DNA of 64,000 bases from contig JACNGQ010000170.1 of NCBI GenBank assembly GCA_014384025.1, positions 1 through 64,000 on the forward strand, in the 5' to 3' direction. The notes under the pieces are model-generated. The model ran no database searches and was not told the origin of the DNA. It saw only the letters and a list, made by a program, of their open reading frames with translations. The DNA is from Planctomycetota bacterium (GTDB taxonomy: Bacteria; Planctomycetota; Phycisphaerae; Sedimentisphaerales; Anaerobacaceae). Shown one piece after another: positions 8,869-17,861 of the stretch (the stretch's first letter is position 1; every line of letters begins with the position of its first letter). The translations under genes were made by a program, and so were the position numbers.

Positions 8869-9474
8869 ATGAGCGGCGTTTATACTGAAACTTTGAACAA
8901 ACTTATCGATGAGTTTGGAAAGCTCCCCGGAATAGGACCTAAAACCGCCGAAAGGTTGGCCTTTTATATATTAAAAGCACAGCCGGCGGAAGCTCTGGCA
9001 CTTGCCGAGGCCATCAGGGATGTTAAGGACAAGATCAAGCATTGCCAAATTTGTTACAATCTCTCGGAGCAATCGACTTGCCAAATCTGCCGCGACGAAA
9101 GACGTGATAAGAGTATTATATGCGTTGTCGAGCAGTCAAAAGACATCATAAATCTTGAAAAAACGGGTGCGTGCAAGTGGGTCTATCATGTTCTTGGCGG
9201 TCATATCGCACCACTTGAAGGAATCGAGCCGGGTGATTTGACTATCGAGCAGCTTCTCGACAGGGTGCGCGGGAGTGATGTAAAAGAAGTGATAATGGCG
9301 ACCAATCCCAACATGGCCGGCGACGGCACTTCACTTTATATAAGCTCACTGCTTAGAACCGCAGGCGTAAAGATCACTCGCTTGGCAAGGGGGCTTCCCT
9401 CCGGCAGTACCATTGAATACGCAAGCGGTAAAATTCTTATCGATGCTATTATTGGCCGGCAGGAATTAGAGTAA
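8869..9474 (+). CDS. recR: Recombination mediator RecR
   Basis: LPGIGPKTAERLAFYIL, zinc module CQICYNLSEQSTCQICRDERRD, Toprim ICVVEQSKDIINLEKTG. Confidence 0.96.
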   Translation: MSGVYTETLNKLIDEFGKLPGIGPKTAERLAFYILKAQPAEALALAEAIRDVKDKIKHCQICYNLSEQSTCQICRDERRDKSIICVVEQSKDIINLEKTGACKWVYHVLGGHIAPLEGIEPGDLTIEQLLDRVRGSDVKEVIMATNPNMAGDGTSLYISSLLRTAGVKITRLARGLPSGSTIEYASGKILIDAIIGRQELE

Positions 9475-9517
9475 TTTTCATCTTTGTTCGTAAAGTTTCT
9501 CAATTACATCTCGAATA

Positions 9518-9546
9518 TTGACGAAATTCTCCAGTGTGTTTATGAT
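9518..9546 (+). promoter_or_regulatory. Candidate sigma-70 promoter upstream of rpoN
   Basis: TTGACG-N17-TATGAT. Confidence 0.45.
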
Positions 9547-9600
9547 ATAATATAAAGGTGGGAATAACTGTCGAAATAACGAATTTTTTAAGGTGTACCT

Positions 9601-11070
9601 ATGAAACTGGAGATGAGAGGTCAGATGCGGATGGAGCAGAGAATGAAGCTCGCTCCGCATATGATACAATCGATGGAGATTCTCCAGCTTTCAATCCTTG
9701 CCCTTCAGGAAAGAATAGAGCAGGAGCTTAACAGTAATCCTGTTCTGGAAATGACCGAGCCTTCAAATCCTGAAGAGGACGATTCTAATGAACAACCTCA
9801 GGATGATATAGATGACAAAGACCTCATCGTTAGCAAGGACAATAATAAAGCTGAAGATTTCGAACGCCTTGAGAATCTGAGTGATAGTTTCAAAGACTAT
9901 TTGAACGAGTCCGGGCCCTACCGTAAGCGGGTTTCCAGTGACGACCCGGACAAAAAACTTGAGGCGATAAAGAATACCGCCGCCCGGCCCCAGTCGCTGC
10001 ACGAATATCTGACCGAACAGTGGGGATTAGTGGAAGCCGAAGCAGCCGTGAAAAAAGCAGGCGATATGATTATAGATTATATCGACAGCAGGGGATATCT
10101 TTCCGTCAGGTTGGAGCAGTTGCACAATAAGGACAAAGGTGATTTCACTATCGACGATTTGAATGAAGCGCTGGAGCTTGTGCAGAAATTAGACCCCACA
10201 GGAGTCGGCGCACGAGACCTGAGGGAGTGCCTGCTTATCCAGATGTCACAAAGCGGCGAAGATATGAGCTTCGAATCCCGTCTGATTGCCGACCATATGA
10301 AAGAGCTGCTTGAAAATAAGCTGCCGGATATCGCAAAAAAGATGAATTGCGGCATCGATGCAATCAATCGGGCTATTGTGCGTTTGAGTAAGCTTGACAT
10401 GTCGCCCGGAATGCAGATTGGGCGTGACCAAAACCACCCCATTACTCCTGATGTGATAGTGGAATTATTGGATAATTCGGACCAGTATTCTGTACGCCTG
10501 GCTGATTTTAATTTGCCACGATTGAGAGTAAATGACTACTATGCAAAAATGGCAAAAGATATCAAAACCGCCGATAAAACGAAAAAGTTTTTGCAGAATA
10601 ATCTGCGCTCGGCCCAATGGATTATTGATGCGATAGAGCAGCGAAAGAGTACATTATTGAAAGTAACGAAAGCAATAGTCAGGTTCCAGATGGATTTCTT
10701 TGAGAAAGGTCAGCTATATCTTCGGCCGCTGCCGATGTCAAAAATTGCAGACGATGTCGGTGTTCATCTGGCCACAATCTCCAGGGCCGTTGCTGGCAAA
10801 TACGTCCAGTGTTCCTGGGGCATTTTGCCGCTGCGAAAATTCTTTAGCGGCGGTACCGAAGATGTTCACGGCACCAGTTTAAGCTGGGGGGCCATAAGAG
10901 CCAAGCTGCAGCAGATTATCGACTCCGAGGACAAAAGCAAACCCTTGAATGACGAGCAGATACGTGAGAAATTGTCAGAATTAGGCATTACAAATTTAGC
11001 CAGGCGCACCGTTGCCAAGTACCGCAAACTCTTGAACATACCGGCTGCGAGGTTTAGAAAAAAATACTGA
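9601..11070 (+). CDS. rpoN: RNA polymerase sigma-54 factor
   Basis: N-terminal LAPHMIQSMEILQLSILALQERIEQELNSNPVLE; C-terminal RpoN box ARRTVAKYRKLLNIPAARFRKK. Confidence 0.96.
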   Translation: MKLEMRGQMRMEQRMKLAPHMIQSMEILQLSILALQERIEQELNSNPVLEMTEPSNPEEDDSNEQPQDDIDDKDLIVSKDNNKAEDFERLENLSDSFKDYLNESGPYRKRVSSDDPDKKLEAIKNTAARPQSLHEYLTEQWGLVEAEAAVKKAGDMIIDYIDSRGYLSVRLEQLHNKDKGDFTIDDLNEALELVQKLDPTGVGARDLRECLLIQMSQSGEDMSFESRLIADHMKELLENKLPDIAKKMNCGIDAINRAIVRLSKLDMSPGMQIGRDQNHPITPDVIVELLDNSDQYSVRLADFNLPRLRVNDYYAKMAKDIKTADKTKKFLQNNLRSAQWIIDAIEQRKSTLLKVTKAIVRFQMDFFEKGQLYLRPLPMSKIADDVGVHLATISRAVAGKYVQCSWGILPLRKFFSGGTEDVHGTSLSWGAIRAKLQQIIDSEDKSKPLNDEQIREKLSELGITNLARRTVAKYRKLLNIPAARFRKKY

Positions 11071-11128
11071 TTTCGTTTCGCTTGTAACATTTCATTTTCA
11101 AAATAATTCTTGATTTTGTTTGAACCGG

Positions 11129-11164
11129 ATATTACTGTGTGAGTATATAATCACATAGTAATAT
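11129..11164. promoter_or_regulatory. Candidate ArsR-family operator palindrome overlapping a TATAAT
   Basis: atattactgtgtga-gtatataa-tcacatagtaatat: 14-bp arms, 13/14 complementary; tataat lies at 11146-11151. Confidence 0.7.
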
Positions 11165-11181
11165 ATGATTGAGAGCTTAAA

Positions 11182-11511
11182 ATGTTAAGCAACAGGCAAA
11201 AGTTAGTATTCGAAAAGCAGGCGGAAATAGCAAAGGCGATTGCACATCCGTTTAGAATAGCGATTGTCGATTTTCTAAAAGACGGTGAGCAATGTGTATG
11301 TGACATTGCCGAACATATCGGCGCCGAAAGGTCAAATGTTTCACGGCATCTTTCGGTGATGGTTAATGCCGGCCTGTTGGAGTATCGAAAAGAAGGACTC
11401 AAAGTCATATACAGGCTGAAATGTCATTGCATCGTGGATTTCTTTTCGTGTGTAAGCAGTGTCTTAAAACAGCAGGTAAGGGACAATGAAAAGCTGCTTA
11501 AGGTCTTGTAG
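11182..11511 (+). CDS. arsR: ArsR-family transcriptional regulator
   Basis: IAHPFRIAIVDFLKDGEQCVCDIAEHIGAERSNVSRHLSVMVNAGLLEYRKEGLKVIYRLKC winged HTH with ECVCD-like metal motif (EQCVCD). Confidence 0.92.
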   Translation: MLSNRQKLVFEKQAEIAKAIAHPFRIAIVDFLKDGEQCVCDIAEHIGAERSNVSRHLSVMVNAGLLEYRKEGLKVIYRLKCHCIVDFFSCVSSVLKQQVRDNEKLLKVL

Positions 11512-11565
11512 TATAAGCATTTTGCTGTGAACCGTAAAAGAAATAAGAATTAAGATGGGATTGGT

Positions 11566-11823
11566 ATGCTTGATAATAAGACAAAAGAATTAATAGCGAT
11601 TGGTGCGTCTGTTTCATGCAACTGTCATCCGTGTGTAAAGTTTCATCTCGATAAAGCCGGGAAACTCGGTATTGAACCCCAGGACATTAAAGAAGCGCTG
11701 AAGGTCGGGATGATGGTTCGCAGCGGCGCTGCGGGTGAGATGGACAAACTTCTTTCAGAAGTTTCCGGAGAGCCTGGTATTGATATTGCTGGTAATTGTA
11801 ATGGAAAACAAAGCTGTCAGTAA
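11566..11823 (+). CDS. Carboxymuconolactone decarboxylase / AhpD-like protein
   Basis: LIAIGASVSCNCHPCVKFHLDKAGKLGIEPQDIKEALKVGMMVRSGAAGEMDKL with CxxC-H type motif. Confidence 0.8.
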   Translation: MLDNKTKELIAIGASVSCNCHPCVKFHLDKAGKLGIEPQDIKEALKVGMMVRSGAAGEMDKLLSEVSGEPGIDIAGNCNGKQSCQ

Positions 11824-11903
11824 AAAAATACGTAGTTTTTTAATTTTGTCGAAGTTCTCTCAACTAATTAGTTTATGGAAGAATGAATTTGGAGGAAACA
11901 AAA

Positions 11904-12593
11904 ATGAATCGGAGAAAATTCATAAACAAAACACTTGCCACCGGAGCCGCTGTTTCCATTTCATCGGCAACAGCTTTCGCTGGGGACCGTACATCCGTTA
12001 AGATTTTAGGCATTTCCTGCAGTCCGCGAAAGGGCAAGACTACGGCGACCGCTGTACAGGCGGCGCTTGATGCAGCCAAGAAGGTTGACGGTCATATCGA
12101 GGTCGAACTGCTTGACTTGGGTGGCCTTGAAATCTTGGGCTGGTCCGGCGGTGCCAAACCAAATGAAGCCCAACAAATAACGGACGACTTCGACCTCATT
12201 CTACCGAAGCTCCGTGATCCCGATGTTGGGGGGTGGATTATTGGTTCGCCGAGCTATTTCCGTAGCATGAGTGCTCTATGTAAGGCTTTTCTCGAACGAC
12301 TCGCTGTACTGCGTTCGCCCAAGCTGCTTCTTGCAGACAAGCCAGTTGGGGTATTAGCAGTTGGGGCTTACCGCAACGGTGGACAGGAATTAGTCATTGA
12401 GCAAATTCAAGCAGCAATGCTATGTCACGAAGTGATGGTCGTCGGAGGCAAACCCGGGGCACATCAGGGCGCAACTCTATGGAACGCTTATAAGGATGAC
12501 ATCACAAAGGACGAATTTGGAATGGACACCGCCGGAAAACTCGGAATTCGTGTAGCGGAGGCTGCACTTCGCCTTGCGCTCAGGAAGCCTTAA
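11904..12593 (+). CDS. NADPH-dependent FMN reductase-like protein with TAT-type signal
   Basis: N-terminus MNRRKFINKTLATGAAVSISSATAFA; ILGISCSPRKGKTTATAV and GWIIGSPSYFRSMSALCKAFLERL flavodoxin-like fold motifs. Confidence 0.8.
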   Translation: MNRRKFINKTLATGAAVSISSATAFAGDRTSVKILGISCSPRKGKTTATAVQAALDAAKKVDGHIEVELLDLGGLEILGWSGGAKPNEAQQITDDFDLILPKLRDPDVGGWIIGSPSYFRSMSALCKAFLERLAVLRSPKLLLADKPVGVLAVGAYRNGGQELVIEQIQAAMLCHEVMVVGGKPGAHQGATLWNAYKDDITKDEFGMDTAGKLGIRVAEAALRLALRKP

Positions 12594-12595
12594 CT

Positions 12596-12637
12596 CAGCA
12601 GGCCAAAGACAAGGAAAAGTTGATAAAGGCCTTGTAG
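12596..12637 (+). pseudogene. Remnant of an ArsR C-terminus (QQAKDKEKLIKAL-stop)
   Basis: Aligns without gaps to the last 14 codons (including stop) of the window's arsR, 11470-11511 (QQVRDNEKLLKVL-stop); 33 of 42 nt identical by hand count. Confidence 0.65.
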
Positions 12638-12652
12638 TTTGTGGATTATTTT

Positions 12653-14008
12653 ATGAATCTTAAAGATAATTGGAAAAAAGTAACAATTATTATCGCGATA
12701 TTTCTCGGATGCTATTATCTTCCTGTCGGGAAAGTTCGTTTTGATAATGCAGTTACCGAGTCCCTGCATTTAGTTAAGTGGTATGCCCGTGAGCATGTTT
12801 TACTGTGTCTGGTGCCGGCCTTTTTTATCGCCGGCGCTATTTCGATTTTTGTGAGCCAGGCTTCGGTAATGAAATACCTCGGTGCAAAGGCAAACAAAGT
12901 TCTGGCTTATGCCGTTGCATCGGTATCAGGATCTATTCTTGCGGTTTGTTCCTGTACGGTTTTGCCTCTGTTTGCCGGTATTTATAAAATGGGGGCCGGT
13001 CTGGGCCCTGCCGCTACGTTTCTTTACTCCGGGCCTGCCATAAATGTCCTTGCGATAATCCTGACCGCCCGTGTATTGGGGCTTGAAATCGGTATTGCGC
13101 GCGCGGTCGGTGCAATTGTTTTCAGTGTTGTCATCGGCCTGGCCATGCACTTGATTTATCGCAAAGAAGAGCTTGCAAAAGCCAATAGTCAAATGGCCAT
13201 GCCCGAGCCTCAGGTCAACCGGCCGTTGTGGAAAAACACGTTGTATTTTGCTTCGATGGTTGGAATCCTTGTCTTCGCCAACTGGGCGCGGACTGGAGAT
13301 GTCAGGGCCGTATTCCTGTGCTGTCCGGGAGGCTTGACCACCTACAGGGTCGAAGGTACTTTACTCAACCAAACAGAAGAAACTGTTACGTTTCGGGATA
13401 CCTCCGGAAAAACGCATGAAATACCAGCGGAGCTTCTTCAAGACCTGCAGGATGTAGAGAAAAATAAAATTTACGAGTTGATACTCAGGATTCGCTGGAT
13501 TCTGGTTCTCCTTCTTCTGGCGGGTTTCGGAGTAATGATATTATTGTGGTTCACTAATGACGAACTGCGCCGGTGGTTTGGAGCATCCTGGGATTTTGCT
13601 GTGCAGATACTTCCTTTGCTTCTGGCCGGTGTGCTGATAGCCGGATTTCTTTTAGGCAGACCCGGACCCGGAAACGAGGGTATCTTACCTGCTAAATGGG
13701 TGAACGCGGCGGTTGGCGGCAACTCAATCTGGGCCAACCTGTTTGCCGCCGTTGCCGGGGCTTTCATGTATTTCGCCACCCTCACAGAGATTCCTATCCT
13801 ACAGGGTCTTATGGGGGCAGGAATGGGAAAGGGGCCTGCTCTGGCATTGCTTCTGGCGGGTCCTGCTTTGTCTTTGCCGAATATGCTTGTAATTCGCTCG
13901 GTTATGGGAACCCGCAAGACTATTGTTTTCGTTGTGCTTGTCATTGTAATGGCGACAATCTCAGGAATAATTTTTGGAATAATATCTAAAGGATTGGTTT
14001 CAGCATGA
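12653..14008 (+). CDS. Permease of the ArsP/DUF318 type
   Basis: [48 protein letters not shown], repeated in the C half as [46 protein letters not shown] at 12641 is an alternative start. Confidence 0.85.
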   Translation: MNLKDNWKKVTIIIAIFLGCYYLPVGKVRFDNAVTESLHLVKWYAREHVLLCLVPAFFIAGAISIFVSQASVMKYLGAKANKVLAYAVASVSGSILAVCSCTVLPLFAGIYKMGAGLGPAATFLYSGPAINVLAIILTARVLGLEIGIARAVGAIVFSVVIGLAMHLIYRKEELAKANSQMAMPEPQVNRPLWKNTLYFASMVGILVFANWARTGDVRAVFLCCPGGLTTYRVEGTLLNQTEETVTFRDTSGKTHEIPAELLQDLQDVEKNKIYELILRIRWILVLLLLAGFGVMILLWFTNDELRRWFGASWDFAVQILPLLLAGVLIAGFLLGRPGPGNEGILPAKWVNAAVGGNSIWANLFAAVAGAFMYFATLTEIPILQGLMGAGMGKGPALALLLAGPALSLPNMLVIRSVMGTRKTIVFVVLVIVMATISGIIFGIISKGLVSA

Positions 14009-15216
14009 CAAATGATATAGACACAAATTTAAATATAGAAAATTCCAGCAAGGAAAAGAAACTTCATTTTTTTGAAAAATATCTGACCCTGTGGGTACTG
14101 TTATGTATAGCCGTCGGCATGGTTTTGGGCAAGGCTGCACCCCAGTTCGCCGGATGGCTTGACGGCCTTGCGATTTATGTCAATCAGGCGCCTGTCATAT
14201 CTATCCCGATTGCGATATGTTTGTTCTTTATGATGTATCCGATTATGGTGAAAATTGATTTTGCCGAAGTGCTGAAGGCCGGCAAAAGTATCAAGCCGGT
14301 AGGTTTGACCCTCTTTGTAAATTGGGCGATAAAGCCGTTTACTATGTATGCAATATCGGTGTTTTTTCTTGGTACGGTGTTCTATGGTTTCATCGGCCCG
14401 GAAGCCGTTGACCAGGTAAAGATGCCTTTCGGTCTCGATCTTCCCATTGGCGCCGTCTATGGGGCTGGAACAGTTATCGAAGTTGGTGGTATCAAAATGC
14501 TCCAGGTTCCTCTTTGGAGAAGTTACCTGGCCGGCTGTATTCTCCTTGGGATTGCACCATGTACGGCTATGGTTCTTGTCTGGGGCTATCTTGCTAAAGG
14601 AAACGATGGACACACTCTGGTAATGGTGGCCATCAACTCTCTGACTATGCTTTTGTTGTACGGCCTGTTAGGGGGTTTTTTACTTGGTGTCGGCAGACTT
14701 CCGGTTCCCTGGCAGGCATTGCTGTTGTCGATTGCAATATATGTTGCTTTGCCGCTGGCTGCGGGATATTTATCGCGAAAATGGATTATCGCCGCTAAGG
14801 GTGAGGCCTGGTTCAAGCAGAAATTCCTGCACTTTCTCACGCCCGTTACGATAATAGCATTACTTGTCACCCTGGTCTTGTTGTTCTCGTTCAAAGGAGA
14901 AGTTATTCTTTCAAATCCTCTGACGATTCTATGGATTGCGATACCCTTGTTTATTCAGACCAACCTTATCTTCTGGCTTGGCTATGGGCTGGCAAGGATT
15001 TTGAAACTCGAATACAGTGATGCGGCGCCGTCTGCGATGATAGGTGCTTCTAATCACTTTGAGGTTGCAATAGCAACATCGACAATGCTGTTCGGTCTGT
15101 CTTCGGGGGCCGCTCTGGCAACCGTCGTCGGTGTGCTTATTGAGGTACCTGTTATGCTTATGCTTGTGCGAATATGCCTTAAGACACAAAAATGGTTTGG
15201 AACAGTTCAAGACTAA
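14005..15216 (+). CDS. acr3: ACR3-family arsenite efflux transporter
   Basis: [34 protein letters not shown]...[28 protein letters not shown]...[40 protein letters not shown]. Confidence 0.95.
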   Translation: MTNDIDTNLNIENSSKEKKLHFFEKYLTLWVLLCIAVGMVLGKAAPQFAGWLDGLAIYVNQAPVISIPIAICLFFMMYPIMVKIDFAEVLKAGKSIKPVGLTLFVNWAIKPFTMYAISVFFLGTVFYGFIGPEAVDQVKMPFGLDLPIGAVYGAGTVIEVGGIKMLQVPLWRSYLAGCILLGIAPCTAMVLVWGYLAKGNDGHTLVMVAINSLTMLLLYGLLGGFLLGVGRLPVPWQALLLSIAIYVALPLAAGYLSRKWIIAAKGEAWFKQKFLHFLTPVTIIALLVTLVLLFSFKGEVILSNPLTILWIAIPLFIQTNLIFWLGYGLARILKLEYSDAAPSAMIGASNHFEVAIATSTMLFGLSSGAALATVVGVLIEVPVMLMLVRICLKTQKWFGTVQD

Positions 15217-15265
15217 AACGGTTGATATGGAAGAGTTTTGTTAGTAATCTTTTTCTCAAAGGGAT

Positions 15266-15505
15266 ATGACGATGAAAAAAATACAGATTCTCGGCACAGG
15301 ATGTCCAAAGTGTAAGAAGCTGGCGGAAAATGCCGAGGCGGCCGCAAAAGACCTTGGTATTGAATACGATATTGAGAAGATTACAAATATCAACGAGATT
15401 ATGGGCTTTGGTGTAATGATGACACCGGCTCTGGCGGTGGACGGCGACGTCAAAGTGGTCGGGAAAGTATCATCACCCGATGAAATTAAGGCAATGCTTG
15501 CATAG
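15266..15505 (+). CDS. Small thioredoxin-like (redox-active disulfide) protein
   Basis: KKIQILGTGCPKCKKLAENAEAAAKDLGIEYDIEKITNINEIMGFGVMMTPALAVDGDVKVVGKV. Confidence 0.9.
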   Translation: MTMKKIQILGTGCPKCKKLAENAEAAAKDLGIEYDIEKITNINEIMGFGVMMTPALAVDGDVKVVGKVSSPDEIKAMLA

Positions 15506-15546
15506 CCTCCGGCTATCTTAGCAAGGATTAAGAAAGGTGGTCAGAT

Positions 15547-16854
15547 ATGAATAAGGTGGGAAAAATAGCAACTGTTATCTTTCTAATTGTTGCCGTGGTT
15601 ATTGTGGTTGTTGTTAAACAGAACCATAAGGCAAATTCCGGAGCAGTTGTCGATGAGGGGTCTATTAACAGTGTTGTAGGTCCTGAAGTTGAGGGGCCTG
15701 AGACTGCCAGGTTCGATGCTTCAAAAGGATTGCCCCGGCTGGTTGACCTCGGTGCGGATAAGTGCATACCGTGTAAGATGATGGCCCCTCTCCTTGTTGA
15801 ATTAAAAAGCGAATATGAAGGTACTCTTAAAGTAGAGTTTATCGATGTCTGGAAAAACCCTGATGAGGCTCCAAAGTATGGCATTAAGCTTATACCGACA
15901 CAAATATTCTTCGATGCTTCAGGTAAAGAGCTTTTCCGCCACGAAGGTTTTTACTCCAAAGAGGATATTCTGTCTAAATGGAAAGAATTGGGTGTGGAGT
16001 TATCTGCGGTGAGCATACCGTCTTTTGAGAGATTCGAGCCAGCTCAAGCCGATAACAGGAGCAAAGACAATATCTGCTATATGTGCGATGGTGATATCGC
16101 TCCCAGTACGCTTGTAAATGTTAGCACGGAAAAAGGGCCGGTTCGGCTCTGCAGCCCGCATTGTTATTTCATCATGTATTCCTGCCTGACAGAGAACAAG
16201 ACCGGCTTTGAAGAAAAGGTCTCGGTGGCAGATTGGGCTACGGGTGAAACCATTGTCGCTTCGAAGGCGATGTATCTTTATGGTCTCGATGGTCAAACAG
16301 GGCGACCAATCATCAAAGCTTTCACCGATAAGATACGTCCTAACCAAGCTGCTTCCGGCGGGATCGTTATCAATTGGGAAGCCTTGCAGGACAAGGAATT
16401 GGCCATTCGTTGCGGATTTTGTGATCGGGCCTGTTATCCGCAGGATGCCGCTGAAGTTATCGCCGGAGGAATACATACTTATGGATGCTGTTCGCATTGT
16501 GCGCTGGGAGTAGCAGCCCGTACCGGTCTGGATATTGAAGTACATGAGCGGGACCGGTTAACCGATGGGCCGATTGTTGTTAAGACACTTGACGGCAAAG
16601 TGGCCTCACTGGAACCTGCGACGGCCGTTGCCTGGTTTGGCCAACGAAAAAAGCCGGACGGTACATGGGGCTCCGCCGGCTGCTTTCATCAGGGCTTTTT
16701 CGTCACTTTAGAAAATCTCAAGGAATGGGTTGACCGCAATCCACATGAAACCGGTAAGATGATTACTATTCACCAGGCGCTGGCGAACAAAATGAAACTC
16801 TCGCCAGAACAAATCCAAAAAGCCTGCAAGATTGGCGAATGTGCCCCGAAATAA
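15547..16854 (+). CDS. Membrane-anchored thioredoxin fused to two cysteine-rich, putatively metal-binding domains
   Basis: N-terminal TM segment; thioredoxin LVDLGADKCIPCKMMAPLL...IPTQIFFDASGKELFRHEGF; then CYMCDGDIAP...LCSPHC and CGFCDRACYPQ...CCSHC. Confidence 0.75.
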   Translation: MNKVGKIATVIFLIVAVVIVVVVKQNHKANSGAVVDEGSINSVVGPEVEGPETARFDASKGLPRLVDLGADKCIPCKMMAPLLVELKSEYEGTLKVEFIDVWKNPDEAPKYGIKLIPTQIFFDASGKELFRHEGFYSKEDILSKWKELGVELSAVSIPSFERFEPAQADNRSKDNICYMCDGDIAPSTLVNVSTEKGPVRLCSPHCYFIMYSCLTENKTGFEEKVSVADWATGETIVASKAMYLYGLDGQTGRPIIKAFTDKIRPNQAASGGIVINWEALQDKELAIRCGFCDRACYPQDAAEVIAGGIHTYGCCSHCALGVAARTGLDIEVHERDRLTDGPIVVKTLDGKVASLEPATAVAWFGQRKKPDGTWGSAGCFHQGFFVTLENLKEWVDRNPHETGKMITIHQALANKMKLSPEQIQKACKIGECAPK

Positions 16855-16913
16855 TATTTTCTGACTGAACGGCTGTTTTGTTGTGCGCCAGGTCGAATAT
16901 GAGGAGTATTAAA

Positions 16914-17858
16914 ATGAAGTGCTTCGGCATTATAACAGTTTTGTATCTTTCTTTGTTGCCCCTCCAAGGGTCCGAAAAGAGCAATACGGTCAAGCCATCT
17001 TCGTTACCAAAACCCCGGACAGTAAATCAACTGTATCCGGGTTTGACAACAGGAGCGATGAGCTGCGCCGTTGTCTCAAGACTTCCGGAAGGCGTAGTGC
17101 TCAGGGCCGGAGATCTGGTGATTGAAAACAATGAGTTAATCGAAGAAATCGGCAAGGCGCCGGAGCAAATTCGACCAAAGCTCAAAAAAAATACATTTTT
17201 CGTTTTGGAGCAGGTCGCAACTTTAAAGTTACTTCTGACAGAGGCAAGAACCGAGGCCGCCAAAAGCGGCAAGGACATTTCGGAAAAGAACGAACAGGCA
17301 ATTATCCAGGACTATTTGGGTGCTTTAGCTATGACGGTAAAAGTCGGCGATGAAGAAATTTTTGATTTCTACAACGGCAATAAAGAAATGCTTGGTAGTG
17401 CTTCTCTGGCTCAAGTAAAGCCTCAAATCGAGCAATTCCTGCTCCAGCAGAAACAGCAGGAACTCATCAATGAACACATCCGGACCATCGGCCGCAGAAT
17501 GCAGATTGAAATTTCCGCCTCGTGGCTCAAGGTCCAGGCAGCTTTGGCAAGAGACAACCCGGTTGACAAAGCCCGCGCAAGCGGCAGAGCCTCCCTTGTC
17601 GATTTCGGTTCGACCGGATGCGTGCCTTGCGATATGATGGCGCCGATACTTGAAACGCTGCGAGAAAAATACAATGGTAAAGTTAATGTTCTCTTTATTC
17701 ATGTAGGAGAAGAACCGATACTTGCATCACGTTACGGTGTGCAATCTATTCCTGTCCAGATATTCTTCGATACAACCGGCAAAGAGGTGTTTCGCCACGT
17801 CGGTTTTTTTCCACAGGAACAGATCGAGGGAAAACTGTCGGAAATGCGGGTCAAATAG
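16914..17858 (+). CDS. Exported thioredoxin-domain protein with N-terminal SurA-N-like helical domain
   Basis: Signal-like N-terminus; VKVGDEEIFDFYNGNKEMLGSASLAQVKPQIEQFLLQQKQQELINEHIRTI; then LVDFGSTGCVPCDMMAPILETLREKY. ATG 16914 has upstream gaggag. Confidence 0.75.
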   Translation: MKCFGIITVLYLSLLPLQGSEKSNTVKPSSLPKPRTVNQLYPGLTTGAMSCAVVSRLPEGVVLRAGDLVIENNELIEEIGKAPEQIRPKLKKNTFFVLEQVATLKLLLTEARTEAAKSGKDISEKNEQAIIQDYLGALAMTVKVGDEEIFDFYNGNKEMLGSASLAQVKPQIEQFLLQQKQQELINEHIRTIGRRMQIEISASWLKVQAALARDNPVDKARASGRASLVDFGSTGCVPCDMMAPILETLREKYNGKVNVLFIHVGEEPILASRYGVQSIPVQIFFDTTGKEVFRHVGFFPQEQIEGKLSEMRVK

Positions 17859-17861
17859 CGG

